A DNA stretch of 64,000 nt from Flavobacteriaceae bacterium (GCA_021739635.1 JAIPBH010000006.1:1-64000); one strand, 5' to 3'. Counted from the stretch's first letter, positions 42,799 through 52,902 are shown. Numbers and translations are program-made. The notes: generated by a model from the sequence alone, not told the origin.

Positions 42799-44121
42799 AT
42801 GAGCAAACCTATTTCAGGATTTTCTAAACTATCAAAGTCAAAAAAAATTGATTGGATTGTAAACACTTACTTTTCAAACAACAAAGCAGCTAAACAAATT
42901 ATTGAGCAATATTGGAATAGTAATGACAAAATACAACAGCTTCATGATGAGTTTATTGAAAACACCATTACAAATTATTACTTGCCATTTGGCGTAGCAC
43001 CTAATTTTTTAATCAACAACAAACTTTACACCATACCTATGGCTATTGAAGAAAGTTCAGTAGTTGCTGCTGCTAGTAAATCGGCAAAATTTTGGTTAGA
43101 TAGAGGTGGATTTAAAACCAAAGTACTCTCTACAACAAAAATTGGTCAGGTACATTTTATGTATTTTGGTAACCCAAGTACATTATCATCATATTTCAAT
43201 CAAATAAAATCAAAGCTTTTAGATGACGTAAAACCCATTACTAAAAACATGGAGTTACGAGGCGGTGGTGTTATAGATATTGAATTAAAAGACAAAACAG
43301 AAGACATCAAAGGATATTACCAACTACATGCATCTTTTGAAACTCTTGATGCTATGGGTGCTAATTTTATTAATTCTTGCTTGGAGCAATTTGCTAAAAC
43401 ATTCAAAGATGACGCTTTAACTTTCAAAGATTTTTCTGCAGAAGAAAAAAACATACAAATAGTTATGAGCATTTTATCAAACTATGTTCCAGATTGTTTG
43501 GTAAGAGCCGAGGTAAGTTGCAAAATTGAAGATTTAAACGAAGACAAAGATATTTCGCCTGAAGAATTTGCTTCAAAATTTATTCAAGCCGTAAATATTG
43601 CAGAAGTAGAACCTTATAGAGCTGTAACCCATAATAAAGGCATTATGAACGGTATTGACGCCGTAGTATTGGCAACAGGAAACGATTTTAGAGCGGTTGA
43701 AGCTGGAGTCCATGCATATGCATCAAGAAACGGAACATACTCAAGCTTAACACATGCCAAAATTGAAAATGGTGTATTTTATTTTTGGATGGAAATTCCT
43801 TTGGCTTTAGGAACTGTTGGCGGATTAACCGGTTTGCATCCATTAGTTAAATTAGCTTTAGAGTTACTTGATAACCCTTCGGCAAAAGACCTCATGCAAA
43901 TTGTTGCTGTTGCTGGATTAGCTCAAAATTTTGCTGCTTTAAGATCGCTTACTACAACCGGTATTCAAAAAGGGCATATGAAAATGCATTTAATGAATAT
44001 TTTAAACCAGTTTGAAGCCAATGATTTTGAGAAAGCAACTGTTATAGAGTATTTCAAAACGCATACGGTTTCACATAATGCCGTTGTTGATGTTTTACAA
44101 AATTTAAGAGTTAAAAATTGA
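42799..44121 (+). CDS. Hydroxymethylglutaryl-CoA reductase, class II type
   Basis: This 440-residue enzyme interconverts HMG-CoA and mevalonate. The catalytic Glu region is IPMAIEESSVVAAAS (Glu84-85), matching the ENVIG-like glutamate of the family. The Lys and Asp regions are in AVTHNKGIMNGIDAVVLATGND, followed by GVHAYASRNG, and near the end come GGLTGLHP and KGHMKMHL with the final catalytic His. The class II form, like the Pseudomonas mevalonii and Gram-positive enzymes, lacks a membrane anchor. The start is the ATG at 42799, because an earlier TTG lies within the promoter element. It forms a pair with the GHMP kinase, suggesting isoprenoid synthesis by the mevalonate pathway. Confidence 0.92.
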   Translation: MSKPISGFSKLSKSKKIDWIVNTYFSNNKAAKQIIEQYWNSNDKIQQLHDEFIENTITNYYLPFGVAPNFLINNKLYTIPMAIEESSVVAAASKSAKFWLDRGGFKTKVLSTTKIGQVHFMYFGNPSTLSSYFNQIKSKLLDDVKPITKNMELRGGGVIDIELKDKTEDIKGYYQLHASFETLDAMGANFINSCLEQFAKTFKDDALTFKDFSAEEKNIQIVMSILSNYVPDCLVRAEVSCKIEDLNEDKDISPEEFASKFIQAVNIAEVEPYRAVTHNKGIMNGIDAVVLATGNDFRAVEAGVHAYASRNGTYSSLTHAKIENGVFYFWMEIPLALGTVGGLTGLHPLVKLALELLDNPSAKDLMQIVAVAGLAQNFAALRSLTTTGIQKGHMKMHLMNILNQFEANDFEKATVIEYFKTHTVSHNAVVDVLQNLRVKN

Positions 44122-45035
44122 GCACAAAAACATTCTATAGTAACGGAAAGTTATTAATATCAGGAGAATACGTGGTGCTTGATGGCGCTGTAGCACTAGC
44201 TGTTCCAACTCGTTTTGGACAATCATTAATGGTTGAAACTATTGATTACCCTAAATTAATTTGGAAAAGTTTTGATGAACAAGGTCACGTTTGGTATGAA
44301 GAAGCGTTTTCAATTGATAATCTTTTTTCTGAATTTTCAGAAGAACCAAATGATACAGCTCTAAGGTTAATTCAAATTTTTAAAGCTGCCAAGCAACTTA
44401 ATCCTTCCTTTTTAAATTCAAATTCTGGTTATAAAATCTCCACTCATTTAGATTTTAAAAAAGACTGGGGTTTAGGCACTTCTTCAACACTAATAAATAA
44501 CATAGCACAATGGGCTCAAGTTGATGCTTTTAAACTTTTAGAAATGACTTTTGGAGGTAGCGGTTATGACATTGCTTGTGCACAATATAACAAACCTATA
44601 AGCTATCAATTAAACGATGGAAAACCCTATATAAGTGAGGTTAATTTTAATCCGCTGTTTAAAGATTGTCTATATTTTGTTTATTTAAATAAAAAGCAAA
44701 ATAGCAGAGACGGTATTAAGAAATACAAACTTAATCAGCCTCATGAATTAGTACTTAATGATCTTAGCAAAATTTCTCATAAATTAATGGTTTGCAAAAC
44801 CTTATCTGAATTTGAAACCCTTATAACACTTCATGAAGAATTTATCTCAGAAATCATTAATCAACAACCAATCAAAAAGGAGCTATTTAATGATTTTAAA
44901 GGAAGTATAAAAAGTTTAGGCGCTTGGGGCGGAGATTTTATACTTGTCACCTCAAAAGAGAATCCTGAAGCTTATTTTAAGAGCAAAGGTTTTGAAACTA
45001 TAATTCCTTATGATAATATGGTTTTAAAATATTGA
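44118..45035 (+). CDS. GYDIA-type GHMP kinase (mevalonate-pathway kinase)
   Basis: This 305-residue GHMP-fold kinase starts FYSNGKLLISGEYVVLDGA and has the ATP-binding stretch DWGLGTSSTLINNIAQW near 115-131. The subfamily mark SGYDIACAQ, from which the GYDIA name derives, follows near 147-155. Such kinases occur with HMG-CoA reductase in Flavobacteria and are thought to phosphorylate mevalonate or a later intermediate. It starts with TTG, overlapping the TGA stop of the reductase as TTGA, an unusual start for this genome but one required by the frame. It ends at a two-way terminator. Confidence 0.9.
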   Translation: MSTKTFYSNGKLLISGEYVVLDGAVALAVPTRFGQSLMVETIDYPKLIWKSFDEQGHVWYEEAFSIDNLFSEFSEEPNDTALRLIQIFKAAKQLNPSFLNSNSGYKISTHLDFKKDWGLGTSSTLINNIAQWAQVDAFKLLEMTFGGSGYDIACAQYNKPISYQLNDGKPYISEVNFNPLFKDCLYFVYLNKKQNSRDGIKKYKLNQPHELVLNDLSKISHKLMVCKTLSEFETLITLHEEFISEIINQQPIKKELFNDFKGSIKSLGAWGGDFILVTSKENPEAYFKSKGFETIIPYDNMVLKY

Positions 45036-45044
45036 CACATAAAA

Positions 45045-45070
45045 AAAAGCCTCGAAAAATCGAGGCTTTT
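45045..45070. terminator. Two-way terminator between the GHMP kinase and ppiD
   Basis: AAAAGCCTCGA (45045-45055) pairs with TCGAGGCTTTT (45060-45070) across a four-base loop. It has A-rich and T-rich flanks and lies between two convergent genes. It is a clear intrinsic terminator for both directions. Confidence 0.92.
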
Positions 45071-45088
45071 GTATAATATGTTAGTGGT

Positions 45089-47212
45089 TTATTCTACCGT
45101 TGTTGCTCTGTTATCTTCAATTTCTGCAGCTTCTTTTAACGCATTATAAAGATTTGTGTTTACTACATTCAATTTTTGTTGTTCAACTTGATTTGCAGCA
45201 GCTTGATAATTATCTAATTTAACAGCTGGAGTTATTTTAGTTACTTGAATCATGTAAACGCCATTGTTACCATCTATTAATTTAGAAGTTTGTCCTTCTT
45301 TTAATCCAAAAGCAGCACCAACAACAAAAGGCTCTTTTCCTGCGCCAGATATCGTTGGGTTTTTCATATTAATTGCAGAAGCAGTTCTAACTGTTGTGTT
45401 TTCAGCAGCAGCTAAATCATCAAGATTATTAACTTTAATTCTATTTCTTATAATGGCTGCTTTTTTCTCTTTTCTAATCACTGGCATGGCTGTTACAGTT
45501 GCTTCTTCAACACTCATTAAACCTTCTTTATGTTTTGCTACTAATTGAACAATAGCATATCCTGAAGGAATATTGAAACGTTTAATTTTACCAACTTCAG
45601 TTTCATCATTAAAAGACCATCTTACAATTTGTCTTTGGTTTCCAATTCCAGGTATATTTTCATCTAAAATCTTAATGCTGTTTACTGGACGCGCCACATA
45701 TTTATTTTGAGTTGCTAATTCGGCAAAATCTTTTTTCTCAGCAGAAATTTCAAAATTAGAAGCATCTCTAAATACTTTATCAATAGTTGCTTGAGATGGT
45801 TCAATTTTTCTTGCAATTGTAGCTATTTGAAGTGCGTTTTTCTTTTCAGTTTGACTTAAAATTTCAATGATATGATATCCAAAAGAAGTTTTTACTACAT
45901 CTAAATCTCCTTTCTTGTTTTCAAATGAAAAATCTTTGAACTCTGGTGCAAAAGAGTCTGTATAAGCAAATTCAATAACGCCTTCTTTTTCATTACTAAC
46001 TTTATCAGATGATAAGTTTAATAAAGAGACATATTTTGAACGGTCTGATTTTACAATACTTAAGATACTGTCTGCTGTTTGTTTTGCTTGCTCATCAGTT
46101 TTTGTTACATCGGCTGCTGCTCTTGTTGCTCCTATAAAAGGGATTAAAATGTGTCTTACTTTTGCTGAATCTGATATTTGTTTTACAGCAACCACTTTTG
46201 ATACCTTAAAGTATCCGTTGTCTTTGTAAGGTCCATAAATTTCACCTTCATTAAGTTTATAAATACTATCTGCAACAGCTGTTGGCAAAGACGATTTAAA
46301 TTGGAAACGATTATCAAATTTTATATCAGAATTTGAATTAACAAAATCTTCGTTGTTTAGTGTTTTTGAAAAACCTGTAACTACATCATTTGTTTTTGTT
46401 GTTTCATTATAGACTTCTTGATCATTTAACAAAGCAACTAAACCAGCTTTAATAGCATCTTCATCTTCAATTGTAGCAACTTCTTTAAATTCTACATACT
46501 GAATATCTGTTGAAGCATCTGCTTGATACATATCCTTATGTTTTTCAATATAACTTGAAATTTCAGATTTTGATACGGTAACAGTACTATCTGCTATTGA
46601 AGAAAAAGGAATTTGTACAAATTTAATATCTACCTTATTTCCTTCTAATTTATGTTCAAATTTTCCTTCTTCAAGCGTACCAGTCAATCCTGCTTTAACA
46701 AGATTAAAATAGTTTTGTTGTAAAGCATTTGAAGACAATGATTTTTCATAATTAACCCACTCTTGGTAAGTAGCAGTAGAAGTTTCTTTTAAGTTGATGA
46801 TATATTCATTCAACTTATTTTCATCAAACATTCCAGCTTCATTTAAAAACTCAGGACTTGTTGCTAAGGCATTTTTTAGCAAATCTCTCATTTGGTCTTT
46901 TTCAACGGTGATACTTAACTTTTCAAATTGAGTTTCCATAATAGCTTGTCTCACTTCTTGCTCCCAAACTCTGTTCATAACTTGAGTGCTTGTTGCATTA
47001 GGTCCAGCTTGTTTTTGAGCTATTTCAACTTTTTGCATAAAGTCTTCTCGTGTAATATCTTTACCGTTGATGGTTCCAACAGTGTTTTGAGATTTTGCTG
47101 AAAACGCATTATTATTTTTAAACAAATCTGCTAATACAAAAGAAAAAAGTGCTAGCGCAATAATGATTATTAAAAAAAGTGAACGTTGTCTGATTTTATT
47201 TAAAACTGCCAT
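45089..47212 (-). CDS. PpiD/SurA-like periplasmic peptidyl-prolyl isomerase
   Basis: This 707-residue protein has a single N-terminal membrane helix (RSLFLIIIIALALFSFVLADLF, about 10-31) and a SurA_N-like helical domain. A parvulin domain follows at about residues 355-450, with KVRHILIPF and FGYHIIEIL. A further isomerase-like region follows near 575-680. It is the size and build of PpiD. It helps outer-membrane and secreted proteins to fold. It is the last gene of a leftward run whose first gene is coaX. Confidence 0.92.
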   Translation of the reverse strand: MAVLNKIRQRSLFLIIIIALALFSFVLADLFKNNNAFSAKSQNTVGTINGKDITREDFMQKVEIAQKQAGPNATSTQVMNRVWEQEVRQAIMETQFEKLSITVEKDQMRDLLKNALATSPEFLNEAGMFDENKLNEYIINLKETSTATYQEWVNYEKSLSSNALQQNYFNLVKAGLTGTLEEGKFEHKLEGNKVDIKFVQIPFSSIADSTVTVSKSEISSYIEKHKDMYQADASTDIQYVEFKEVATIEDEDAIKAGLVALLNDQEVYNETTKTNDVVTGFSKTLNNEDFVNSNSDIKFDNRFQFKSSLPTAVADSIYKLNEGEIYGPYKDNGYFKVSKVVAVKQISDSAKVRHILIPFIGATRAAADVTKTDEQAKQTADSILSIVKSDRSKYVSLLNLSSDKVSNEKEGVIEFAYTDSFAPEFKDFSFENKKGDLDVVKTSFGYHIIEILSQTEKKNALQIATIARKIEPSQATIDKVFRDASNFEISAEKKDFAELATQNKYVARPVNSIKILDENIPGIGNQRQIVRWSFNDETEVGKIKRFNIPSGYAIVQLVAKHKEGLMSVEEATVTAMPVIRKEKKAAIIRNRIKVNNLDDLAAAENTTVRTASAINMKNPTISGAGKEPFVVGAAFGLKEGQTSKLIDGNNGVYMIQVTKITPAVKLDNYQAAANQVEQQKLNVVNTNLYNALKEAAEIEDNRATTVE

Positions 47213-47351
47213 TTGTAAATTAAATTATTTTTTAAACCTAATATAGGTTGTTTGCTTGTTTAGTTTGTTGAAAAAATATTGTGCGCGAAAATACCATTTT
47301 CTATTTAATAATAAAACAGAATTGCGCTTTTATTACTTAAACTTTAAGATT

Positions 47352-48641
47352 TTAGTCTTCTTTTAAAAGTTTAAGTTCTACCATATCAATTTTAGTGTTA
47401 GATACTTCTAAAATAGTGAATTGAAATGTGTCAATTATTACAACTTCATTCTTTGCAGGAATCTCTTCTGTATGATTAACTATTAAACCGCCAAGTGTTT
47501 CATAGTTTTCACTTTCTGGGAGATTTATTTTAAAGGTTTCATTAATATAATCTACATCTAATCGAGCCGAAAACTTGAATGTTTCATCATCAATTATTTC
47601 TTCTGTTAAATCATCTGTATCATGCTCATCTTCAATTTCTCCAAATAATTCTTCAACAATATCTTCAACGGTCATAATGCCTGATGTTCCACCGTATTCA
47701 TCTAAAACTACGGCGATACTTTTACGTTTTTTTATAAGTACGTTAAGCACATCTTTAATAAGTACTGTTTCTGGAACAAATTCTACTGGCAAAATAATTG
47801 ACTTTATTGTTTTTGGTTTTTTAAACAATTCAAAGGAATGTACATACCCTAAAATATCATCAATGGTGTCATCATAAACTAAAATTTTAGTGCAACCTGT
47901 TTCGGTAAATAATGCGTTAAGTACTTTTATTGAACTGTTTAATTCAACAGCTATAATTTCGGTTCTAGGAACCATGACTTCACGAGCTTTGACTTCAGAA
48001 AATTCTAAAGCATTTTGAAAAATTTGTATTTCGGCATCAACCTCATCGTGTTCTTCTACAGATTCCATTTGCTCTGTTATGTAATTACCTAGTTCTACTT
48101 TAGTAAATGCTAACTGTATTTGATCGCCTTCTGTTTTAAAAAATTGTCTTAATAACATATCTGATATCCAGATAACAAAATCTGAAATATACGAGAAAAG
48201 CATATAAAACATATAAGCTGGAACCGCTAAAACCTTGATTAAGGTATTAGCATAAATTTGAAAAAAAACTTTAGGTAAAAATTCAGCCGTAATTAATATT
48301 AATAAAGTTGATATGATAGTTTGGCTTAATAAACTTAAATCTATAAGTAGATAATTTAAAAACCCTGATGAAAATGGTAACATAGACTGAAACCAATGCA
48401 CCAATAAATCTCCCATAAAAAACCCATAAATTACCAATGCAATATTGTTACCAATAAGCATAGTGGCAATGTATTTTGAAGGTTTTGCTGTTAGTTTAGT
48501 TAAAACTTTAGCTAAAAAGCCTTCTTGTTTTTTTTCAATTTCAATATGAATTTTGTTTGAAGATACGTAAGCAATCTCCATACCTGAAAAAAAGGCTGAA
48601 AGAATTAAAGAAGCAATTATAATAATTACATAAAGACTCAT
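47352..48641 (-). CDS. CNNM/CBS-domain transport protein (HlyC/CorC family)
   Basis: This 429-residue membrane protein has an N-terminal CNNM (DUF21) domain with about four helices (1-190). Two CBS domains follow (about 205-325, with VMVPRTEI and YVHSFELFKKP, and VVLDEYGGTSGIMTVEDIVEELFGEI), then a C-terminal CorC_HlyC domain (about 340-428). Such proteins act in magnesium or cobalt transport or control. GldE of gliding bacteria is one member, but its typical neighbours are not here, so I do not use that name. Confidence 0.88.
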   Translation of the reverse strand: MSLYVIIIIASLILSAFFSGMEIAYVSSNKIHIEIEKKQEGFLAKVLTKLTAKPSKYIATMLIGNNIALVIYGFFMGDLLVHWFQSMLPFSSGFLNYLLIDLSLLSQTIISTLLILITAEFLPKVFFQIYANTLIKVLAVPAYMFYMLFSYISDFVIWISDMLLRQFFKTEGDQIQLAFTKVELGNYITEQMESVEEHDEVDAEIQIFQNALEFSEVKAREVMVPRTEIIAVELNSSIKVLNALFTETGCTKILVYDDTIDDILGYVHSFELFKKPKTIKSIILPVEFVPETVLIKDVLNVLIKKRKSIAVVLDEYGGTSGIMTVEDIVEELFGEIEDEHDTDDLTEEIIDDETFKFSARLDVDYINETFKINLPESENYETLGGLIVNHTEEIPAKNEVVIIDTFQFTILEVSNTKIDMVELKLLKED

Positions 48642-48836
48642 TTACTTTGAATTGTCTTTATTGTCATATTTTCTTCTGAATTTTTGTCTAAAAAAATACA
48701 TAAAAACAGCTAATGCTGCCAATAATAATGATGTGTAGGCAATAGTACCTTGACTCATATATTTATTAATAGCATCGTATAAAAATAATACTGCAAAAAT
48801 TAAATAGGCATATTGAAAAAACTTAGCAAGCATCAT
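48642..48836 (-). CDS. Small two-helix membrane protein, unknown
   Basis: This 64-residue protein has two membrane helices (about 6-23 and 33-50) and a basic tail (RQKFRRKYDNKDNSK), with both ends inside. No family is known to me. It abuts the CNNM gene with no gap, implying joint transcription. It may be a membrane subunit of unknown role. Confidence 0.7.
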   Translation of the reverse strand: MMLAKFFQYAYLIFAVLFLYDAINKYMSQGTIAYTSLLLAALAVFMYFFRQKFRRKYDNKDNSK

Positions 48837-48905
48837 AACATATAATAATTATATTAAAGACAAAGATACTTAAAAAAATTTGTGGGGTAAATCTAATATT
48901 TTGAA

Positions 48906-49460
48906 TTATTCATCAACAGTAATAATTCCATTAATTTCAAGAACTTCGGCATTTGTAAATTCTGAATTAGAGTCGAAACCATTACCGTTAATTAAATCAA
49001 ATCCTGTTCTAAAAGTTACTGGCTTGTTGGTAAACAACCATTCATTTTTTTGGTCATAAAAAAGTTGTTCGGCAAATAAGGTGTCTTTAGTATGTGTTGC
49101 TAAAACAACATGCCCTTTCAAATCCATTAAATCTGTATTATTATAAATTATGGCATAATCTGCAGTAACTGTACTTTTTTGATTTTCATCATCAAATAAG
49201 GTAAGATTAATGCCATCAGTAAATTCACTAAATGAAAATACTCTGTTTGAATAATCTAACATTTTTGGACTTACAAGAATGGCCTTTATCTTGCCTGAAT
49301 CTGTATATTTTAAATTAATATCTTCGGCAACACCAATGGGTTCATTTTCTGAAATACCAATTTTTTGAACTTCTTTTAAATTGTTTTTACAAGAAAAAAA
49401 CATGGTCACCGCAAACACGGTGACCATAAGTAATATGATATTTTTTTTTATGAATTTCAT
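48906..49460 (-). CDS. lptC: LptC-like lipopolysaccharide export lipoprotein
   Basis: This 184-residue protein has an N-terminal hydrophobic helix ending in a lipobox-like FFSC near residue 24, then a beta-rich LptC-like domain (KIKAILVSPKMLDYSN..., SQNEWLFTNKPVTF-like stretches). LptC passes LPS from the LptBFG transporter to LptA. I chose the ATG at 49460, which overlaps the stop of the TPR gene by one base (TAATG). An ATG 13 codons upstream would lie within that gene. Sequence similarity in this family is low, so the call rests on the fold pattern and place. Confidence 0.75.
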   Translation of the reverse strand: MKFIKKNIILLMVTVFAVTMFFSCKNNLKEVQKIGISENEPIGVAEDINLKYTDSGKIKAILVSPKMLDYSNRVFSFSEFTDGINLTLFDDENQKSTVTADYAIIYNNTDLMDLKGHVVLATHTKDTLFAEQLFYDQKNEWLFTNKPVTFRTGFDLINGNGFDSNSEFTNAEVLEINGIITVDE

Positions 49461-50842
49461 TAAATTTTTGGCACTACAACAGAGGCTCCAATCCAACAAC
49501 CAATATTTATGGTTTGGCCTGAATTACCTTTACTAAATATCTCAGATTTAGTTGGAGCTTTTGCCATATAGTTTTCTGCTGTTTGGGCTGAAGCTCCTTT
49601 TAAAGTTGCATCAACTCTTCCTGCTTTTCTAGCTTCTTCGGCAGCTAACCAAAATACAGCTCTTTTATTAAAATTATCATCTCCGCAATCATTAGCACTT
49701 GCTGCATACATAGCTGCTATTGATAAATAAGGATGACCATTTGATGGGTTTAGTCTAAGTGCTTCTTTAAAATAGCTTCTTGCTCTTCCGTAGTTGCCTT
49801 TAGCTTTTAACTTTAACCCAATTTTATTGTTAAGATTGGCCTTTTTAAAGTTATCTGCTTCTAACTTAATAGCTTCTTCATAAAAAGAGATAGCTTCATT
49901 AGATTTTCCTTCTTTATCTTTTAAGATTCCTAAGTAATATGCAGAGTTAGCTGATGGGCTTAAAGCGTGATAAGCATTTACCAATTTAAAGAATAATGGG
50001 TCATCTGTACATTCTTTTTCAGACATTTTACCAGCAGCTCTTTGTAACCAAACTGAGTTAGTTTTGTTTTCTTCAAAGTCTTTTTGATACAGTGGAATTA
50101 AGTTTTCACAGTTTGCTCTATCACCTAACTTTTGGTCTATACTTCCAGAAATTTGATCATATGCGCTTAAATAGCTTTCATAAGATGCTTTAAATCTTGG
50201 TTCTTTACCAGTTAATGGTGTTCCTGATTCTTCTTTTTCAATAAGAACATTAAGTTTTTCTGAGTAATTTTTAACTTCATCTTCTACCTTTTCTACAACA
50301 TCATCATACTTGTTGAATAAATCTGCGGCTGATTTTTTCTTAGCATCATACAAATCAACTATTAAAGAAAAGTAAGTATATAAACTTTTAGGACTAGTAA
50401 ATGTTGCTTTATCAGCTTTATAAGCAGCATCAAAACACTCATACAATTCTAAATCTGTTTTATTTAATAAATCTTTATTATCATACATTAATTGACATGC
50501 ATTTGCAGCATACTCTCCTTTAGGTGTTTTACTAGGAAAATTTGCAGCACGTTCTTCCCAAAGTTTTAATAAATCATTAAGAAATGCTACTTTTTCTGCA
50601 CCTGTTGATTTCTCTATTTTATAATCTAAAATTTTCTCGCCATCAATATAAATAGCATTATTAAATTTTGGTGATTTAGTTCTTACATCCATCCATGGTT
50701 GATAAGCAGCATCAAAATTTTTAGCTTTTACATATTCGTGAAATATTGAAAGCTTAGTCATACTCTCCTCATCCTGTTGAGCAAAGCTAATATTACTTAC
50801 AAAAAATAATACTGTTAGTAATAAAGTAATTCTCGTTTTCAT
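49460..50842 (-). CDS. Secreted TPR-repeat protein
   Basis: This 460-residue protein has a signal peptide (ending ISFAQ near residue 22) and is almost all helical. TPR-like units are clear in the second half, with SANSAYYLGILKDKEGKSNE, AISFYEEAIKLEADN and GNYGRARSYFKEALRLNPSN, and the first half looks like more divergent repeats. TPR domains mediate protein-protein contacts. It is flanked by an outer-membrane barrel gene and lptC, so an envelope assembly role is possible but not shown. Confidence 0.8.
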   Translation of the reverse strand: MKTRITLLLTVLFFVSNISFAQQDEESMTKLSIFHEYVKAKNFDAAYQPWMDVRTKSPKFNNAIYIDGEKILDYKIEKSTGAEKVAFLNDLLKLWEERAANFPSKTPKGEYAANACQLMYDNKDLLNKTDLELYECFDAAYKADKATFTSPKSLYTYFSLIVDLYDAKKKSAADLFNKYDDVVEKVEDEVKNYSEKLNVLIEKEESGTPLTGKEPRFKASYESYLSAYDQISGSIDQKLGDRANCENLIPLYQKDFEENKTNSVWLQRAAGKMSEKECTDDPLFFKLVNAYHALSPSANSAYYLGILKDKEGKSNEAISFYEEAIKLEADNFKKANLNNKIGLKLKAKGNYGRARSYFKEALRLNPSNGHPYLSIAAMYAASANDCGDDNFNKRAVFWLAAEEARKAGRVDATLKGASAQTAENYMAKAPTKSEIFSKGNSGQTINIGCWIGASVVVPKI

Positions 50843-50860
50843 GATAATAAATTTATGTTG

Positions 50861-52174
50861 TTAGTCATATTTCCTTTTTTGGAACCATCTATCGTTCAAA
50901 GATAAGCTTAATTGAAAATTAACAAAATTCTCTTGAATTAAATTATTGTTAGTTGTTCCACGTTTTCCAATTTCAAATCCTAAATTCGCGTTTGAGAATA
51001 AGTCCCCTACTGGCAATCCTAAACCAAAAGATATGCCAAACTCATTTATAGATTCATTATTTATATTTAGTCCTGATTTTTCATAATGCAATCCAGCTCT
51101 ATAAACAACTCGTTTAAAGTAACTTGAAAAAGAATTGTACTGAGGAATAAAAAATCCTCCAAAAGAAATATTTGACCCATTTTCATATTTTGTAGTTATG
51201 CTACTATACAATGGATTAAAAAATTTACTGGTTTGCTCAGTAGTATATTCTGCACCAATAAACCAAGACCTTGGCTTACCAAAACCAGCACCTATAGACA
51301 TTTTAGAAGGCAAGGTAAGATCTGTTTGTTTTAACCCAACAGCATCTAAGTCTGATTCAAAAGAATTATTTGTAAATTCAGTACTCGTTGTAGAATTAAT
51401 GACTATTGTTGAAATAGTTCTTGAATTATTTGAAGTTAAGTTACTTTGTGGTGTATAGGTAAATCCTGAAACAAACTCATATTTATTATTAACTTTAGTT
51501 TTGTAGGATAACCCAAAGTTTAAACTTAAACCACTCAAATCTGATCTATTGCTTTCTTTAGATTGATTCTGTAAAATAACTCCATCAGAATCATAAGCAT
51601 ATTCAACTACACTGTTTTGAATATTTCCGAAATTATAATTGGCATCAACACCAATACTTAATCCTTTTCCAATTAGATAACCTAATCCTAAATTTACTTT
51701 ATTAAGTCCACCTTCACCTTTAAACCTGTTTAAAAGATCTCCGTTAGAATTGATGCTTTCCAATTTATATCCAACAGCAGTTTGAGGCATTAAGCTTAAT
51801 CCCATTCCAAATTTACCCATTGGAATTGAAACCGCTAAATAATCAAAAGTAGTTGAAGATGCTTTATCGCTTGTTGTAGCGCTTTTTAAATTTATAGAAG
51901 ATTGACTTCCGCCTACAGTATATTTTACTGGTCTACTTTCACCATTAAAAGGTATAGAGGCTAAATTTTCTGTGGCATATGAAGCAGGATTTCGTAGGTT
52001 TATATGAATACTATCTGTATAAATACTCAAACCTCCCATGCTTCTGTTTTCAACAGTTCCTTTAAATTTTAAGGTTCCAATACCATAAAATGAATATGGC
52101 GAAGCGGTTCCTTGTTGAGCATAACTTTGAATTGTGATAAAAGCTACAAAAACTAATACAAGTTTTTTAATCAT
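50861..52174 (-). CDS. Outer-membrane beta-barrel protein, unknown
   Basis: This 437-residue protein has a signal peptide ending in SYAQ (residue 19), then QQGTASPYSFYGIGTLKFKG. The rest has alternating strands, with glycine- and aromatic-rich motifs (GMGLSLMPQTAVGYKL, GLGYLIGKGLSIGVDANYNF) and a final strand ending in a terminal Tyr-Asp. It resembles FadL/PorV-like barrels of Bacteroidota. The function is unknown. Its start overlaps the coaX stop by four bases. Confidence 0.75.
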   Translation of the reverse strand: MIKKLVLVFVAFITIQSYAQQGTASPYSFYGIGTLKFKGTVENRSMGGLSIYTDSIHINLRNPASYATENLASIPFNGESRPVKYTVGGSQSSINLKSATTSDKASSTTFDYLAVSIPMGKFGMGLSLMPQTAVGYKLESINSNGDLLNRFKGEGGLNKVNLGLGYLIGKGLSIGVDANYNFGNIQNSVVEYAYDSDGVILQNQSKESNRSDLSGLSLNFGLSYKTKVNNKYEFVSGFTYTPQSNLTSNNSRTISTIVINSTTSTEFTNNSFESDLDAVGLKQTDLTLPSKMSIGAGFGKPRSWFIGAEYTTEQTSKFFNPLYSSITTKYENGSNISFGGFFIPQYNSFSSYFKRVVYRAGLHYEKSGLNINNESINEFGISFGLGLPVGDLFSNANLGFEIGKRGTTNNNLIQENFVNFQLSLSLNDRWFQKRKYD

Positions 52175-52902
52175 TCGTTTGAATTAAATTGCAAAATAAA
52201 GTTTAATCCCTCTAATAAAAAATAAGAGTTGGCAAATATGCTACTTTTTAATTGTTTTGACAAGAAATTAGCGTCTCCACCTGTTAAAATAACTGTTAAA
52301 TCTTTGTATTTTAACCGATACTCTTCAATAATTCCATCCATTTCCTTTAAAACACCAAATATAACTCCAGAATGAATAGAATTATTTGTAGAATTACCAA
52401 TAATGTTTTTTGGCTCTTCTGTTTCCAATAATGGTAATTTAGCTGTTAAATTATTTAATGATTGATAACGCATTCTTATTCCTGGTGAAATAGCACCTCC
52501 TAAATATTCATTTTGTATTGTAATAAAATCATAAGTAATACAAGTGCCTGCATCAATAATTAAAACATTATTCTTAGGATATTGTTGAACCGAAGCACTT
52601 ACCAAAGCAACTCTATCCATTCCTAAAGTTTTTGGAGTTTGATAACTATTTTTAAAAGGAACTTTAGTAGACGCATCTAAAATAAGTAGGTCAAAATGCT
52701 TTTTTATGTATTCAATATCGGATTTTTTTAGTTTTCCAACTGAAGAAATGATGGCTTTATTTAAAGATTTGTATTCTTTTCTTAATAAATCTACATGCTT
52801 TAAAATAAAGTCTAGCTTGATTGTTTTTTTTAATAAAATTTTAGTTTCCTCAAAAACAGCTAGTTTGACTAAAGAATTGCCAACATCAATTACTAAATTC
52901 AT
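52171..52902 (-). CDS. coaX: Type III pantothenate kinase CoaX
   Basis: This 243-residue enzyme makes the first committed step to coenzyme A. The phosphate-binding N-terminus is LVIDVGNSLVKLAVF (3-17). A second conserved segment is LIIDAGTCITYDFI near 117-130, followed by LGGAISPGIRMRYQSLNNLTAKLP, typical of type III (ATP and potassium dependent). I chose the ATG at 52902. Upstream codons to 52992 add a run with no family similarity that reaches close to the tRNA-Phe gene. It is the first gene of a leftward run. Confidence 0.93.
   Translation of the reverse strand: MNLVIDVGNSLVKLAVFEETKILLKKTIKLDFILKHVDLLRKEYKSLNKAIISSVGKLKKSDIEYIKKHFDLLILDASTKVPFKNSYQTPKTLGMDRVALVSASVQQYPKNNVLIIDAGTCITYDFITIQNEYLGGAISPGIRMRYQSLNNLTAKLPLLETEEPKNIIGNSTNNSIHSGVIFGVLKEMDGIIEEYRLKYKDLTVILTGGDANFLSKQLKSSIFANSYFLLEGLNFILQFNSNE

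Noticed and set aside
47352-48641. Naming the CNNM/CBS protein GldE
   Set aside because: GldE belongs to this family, but its common neighbours (such as gldD and ssb) are absent and family members look alike by eye.
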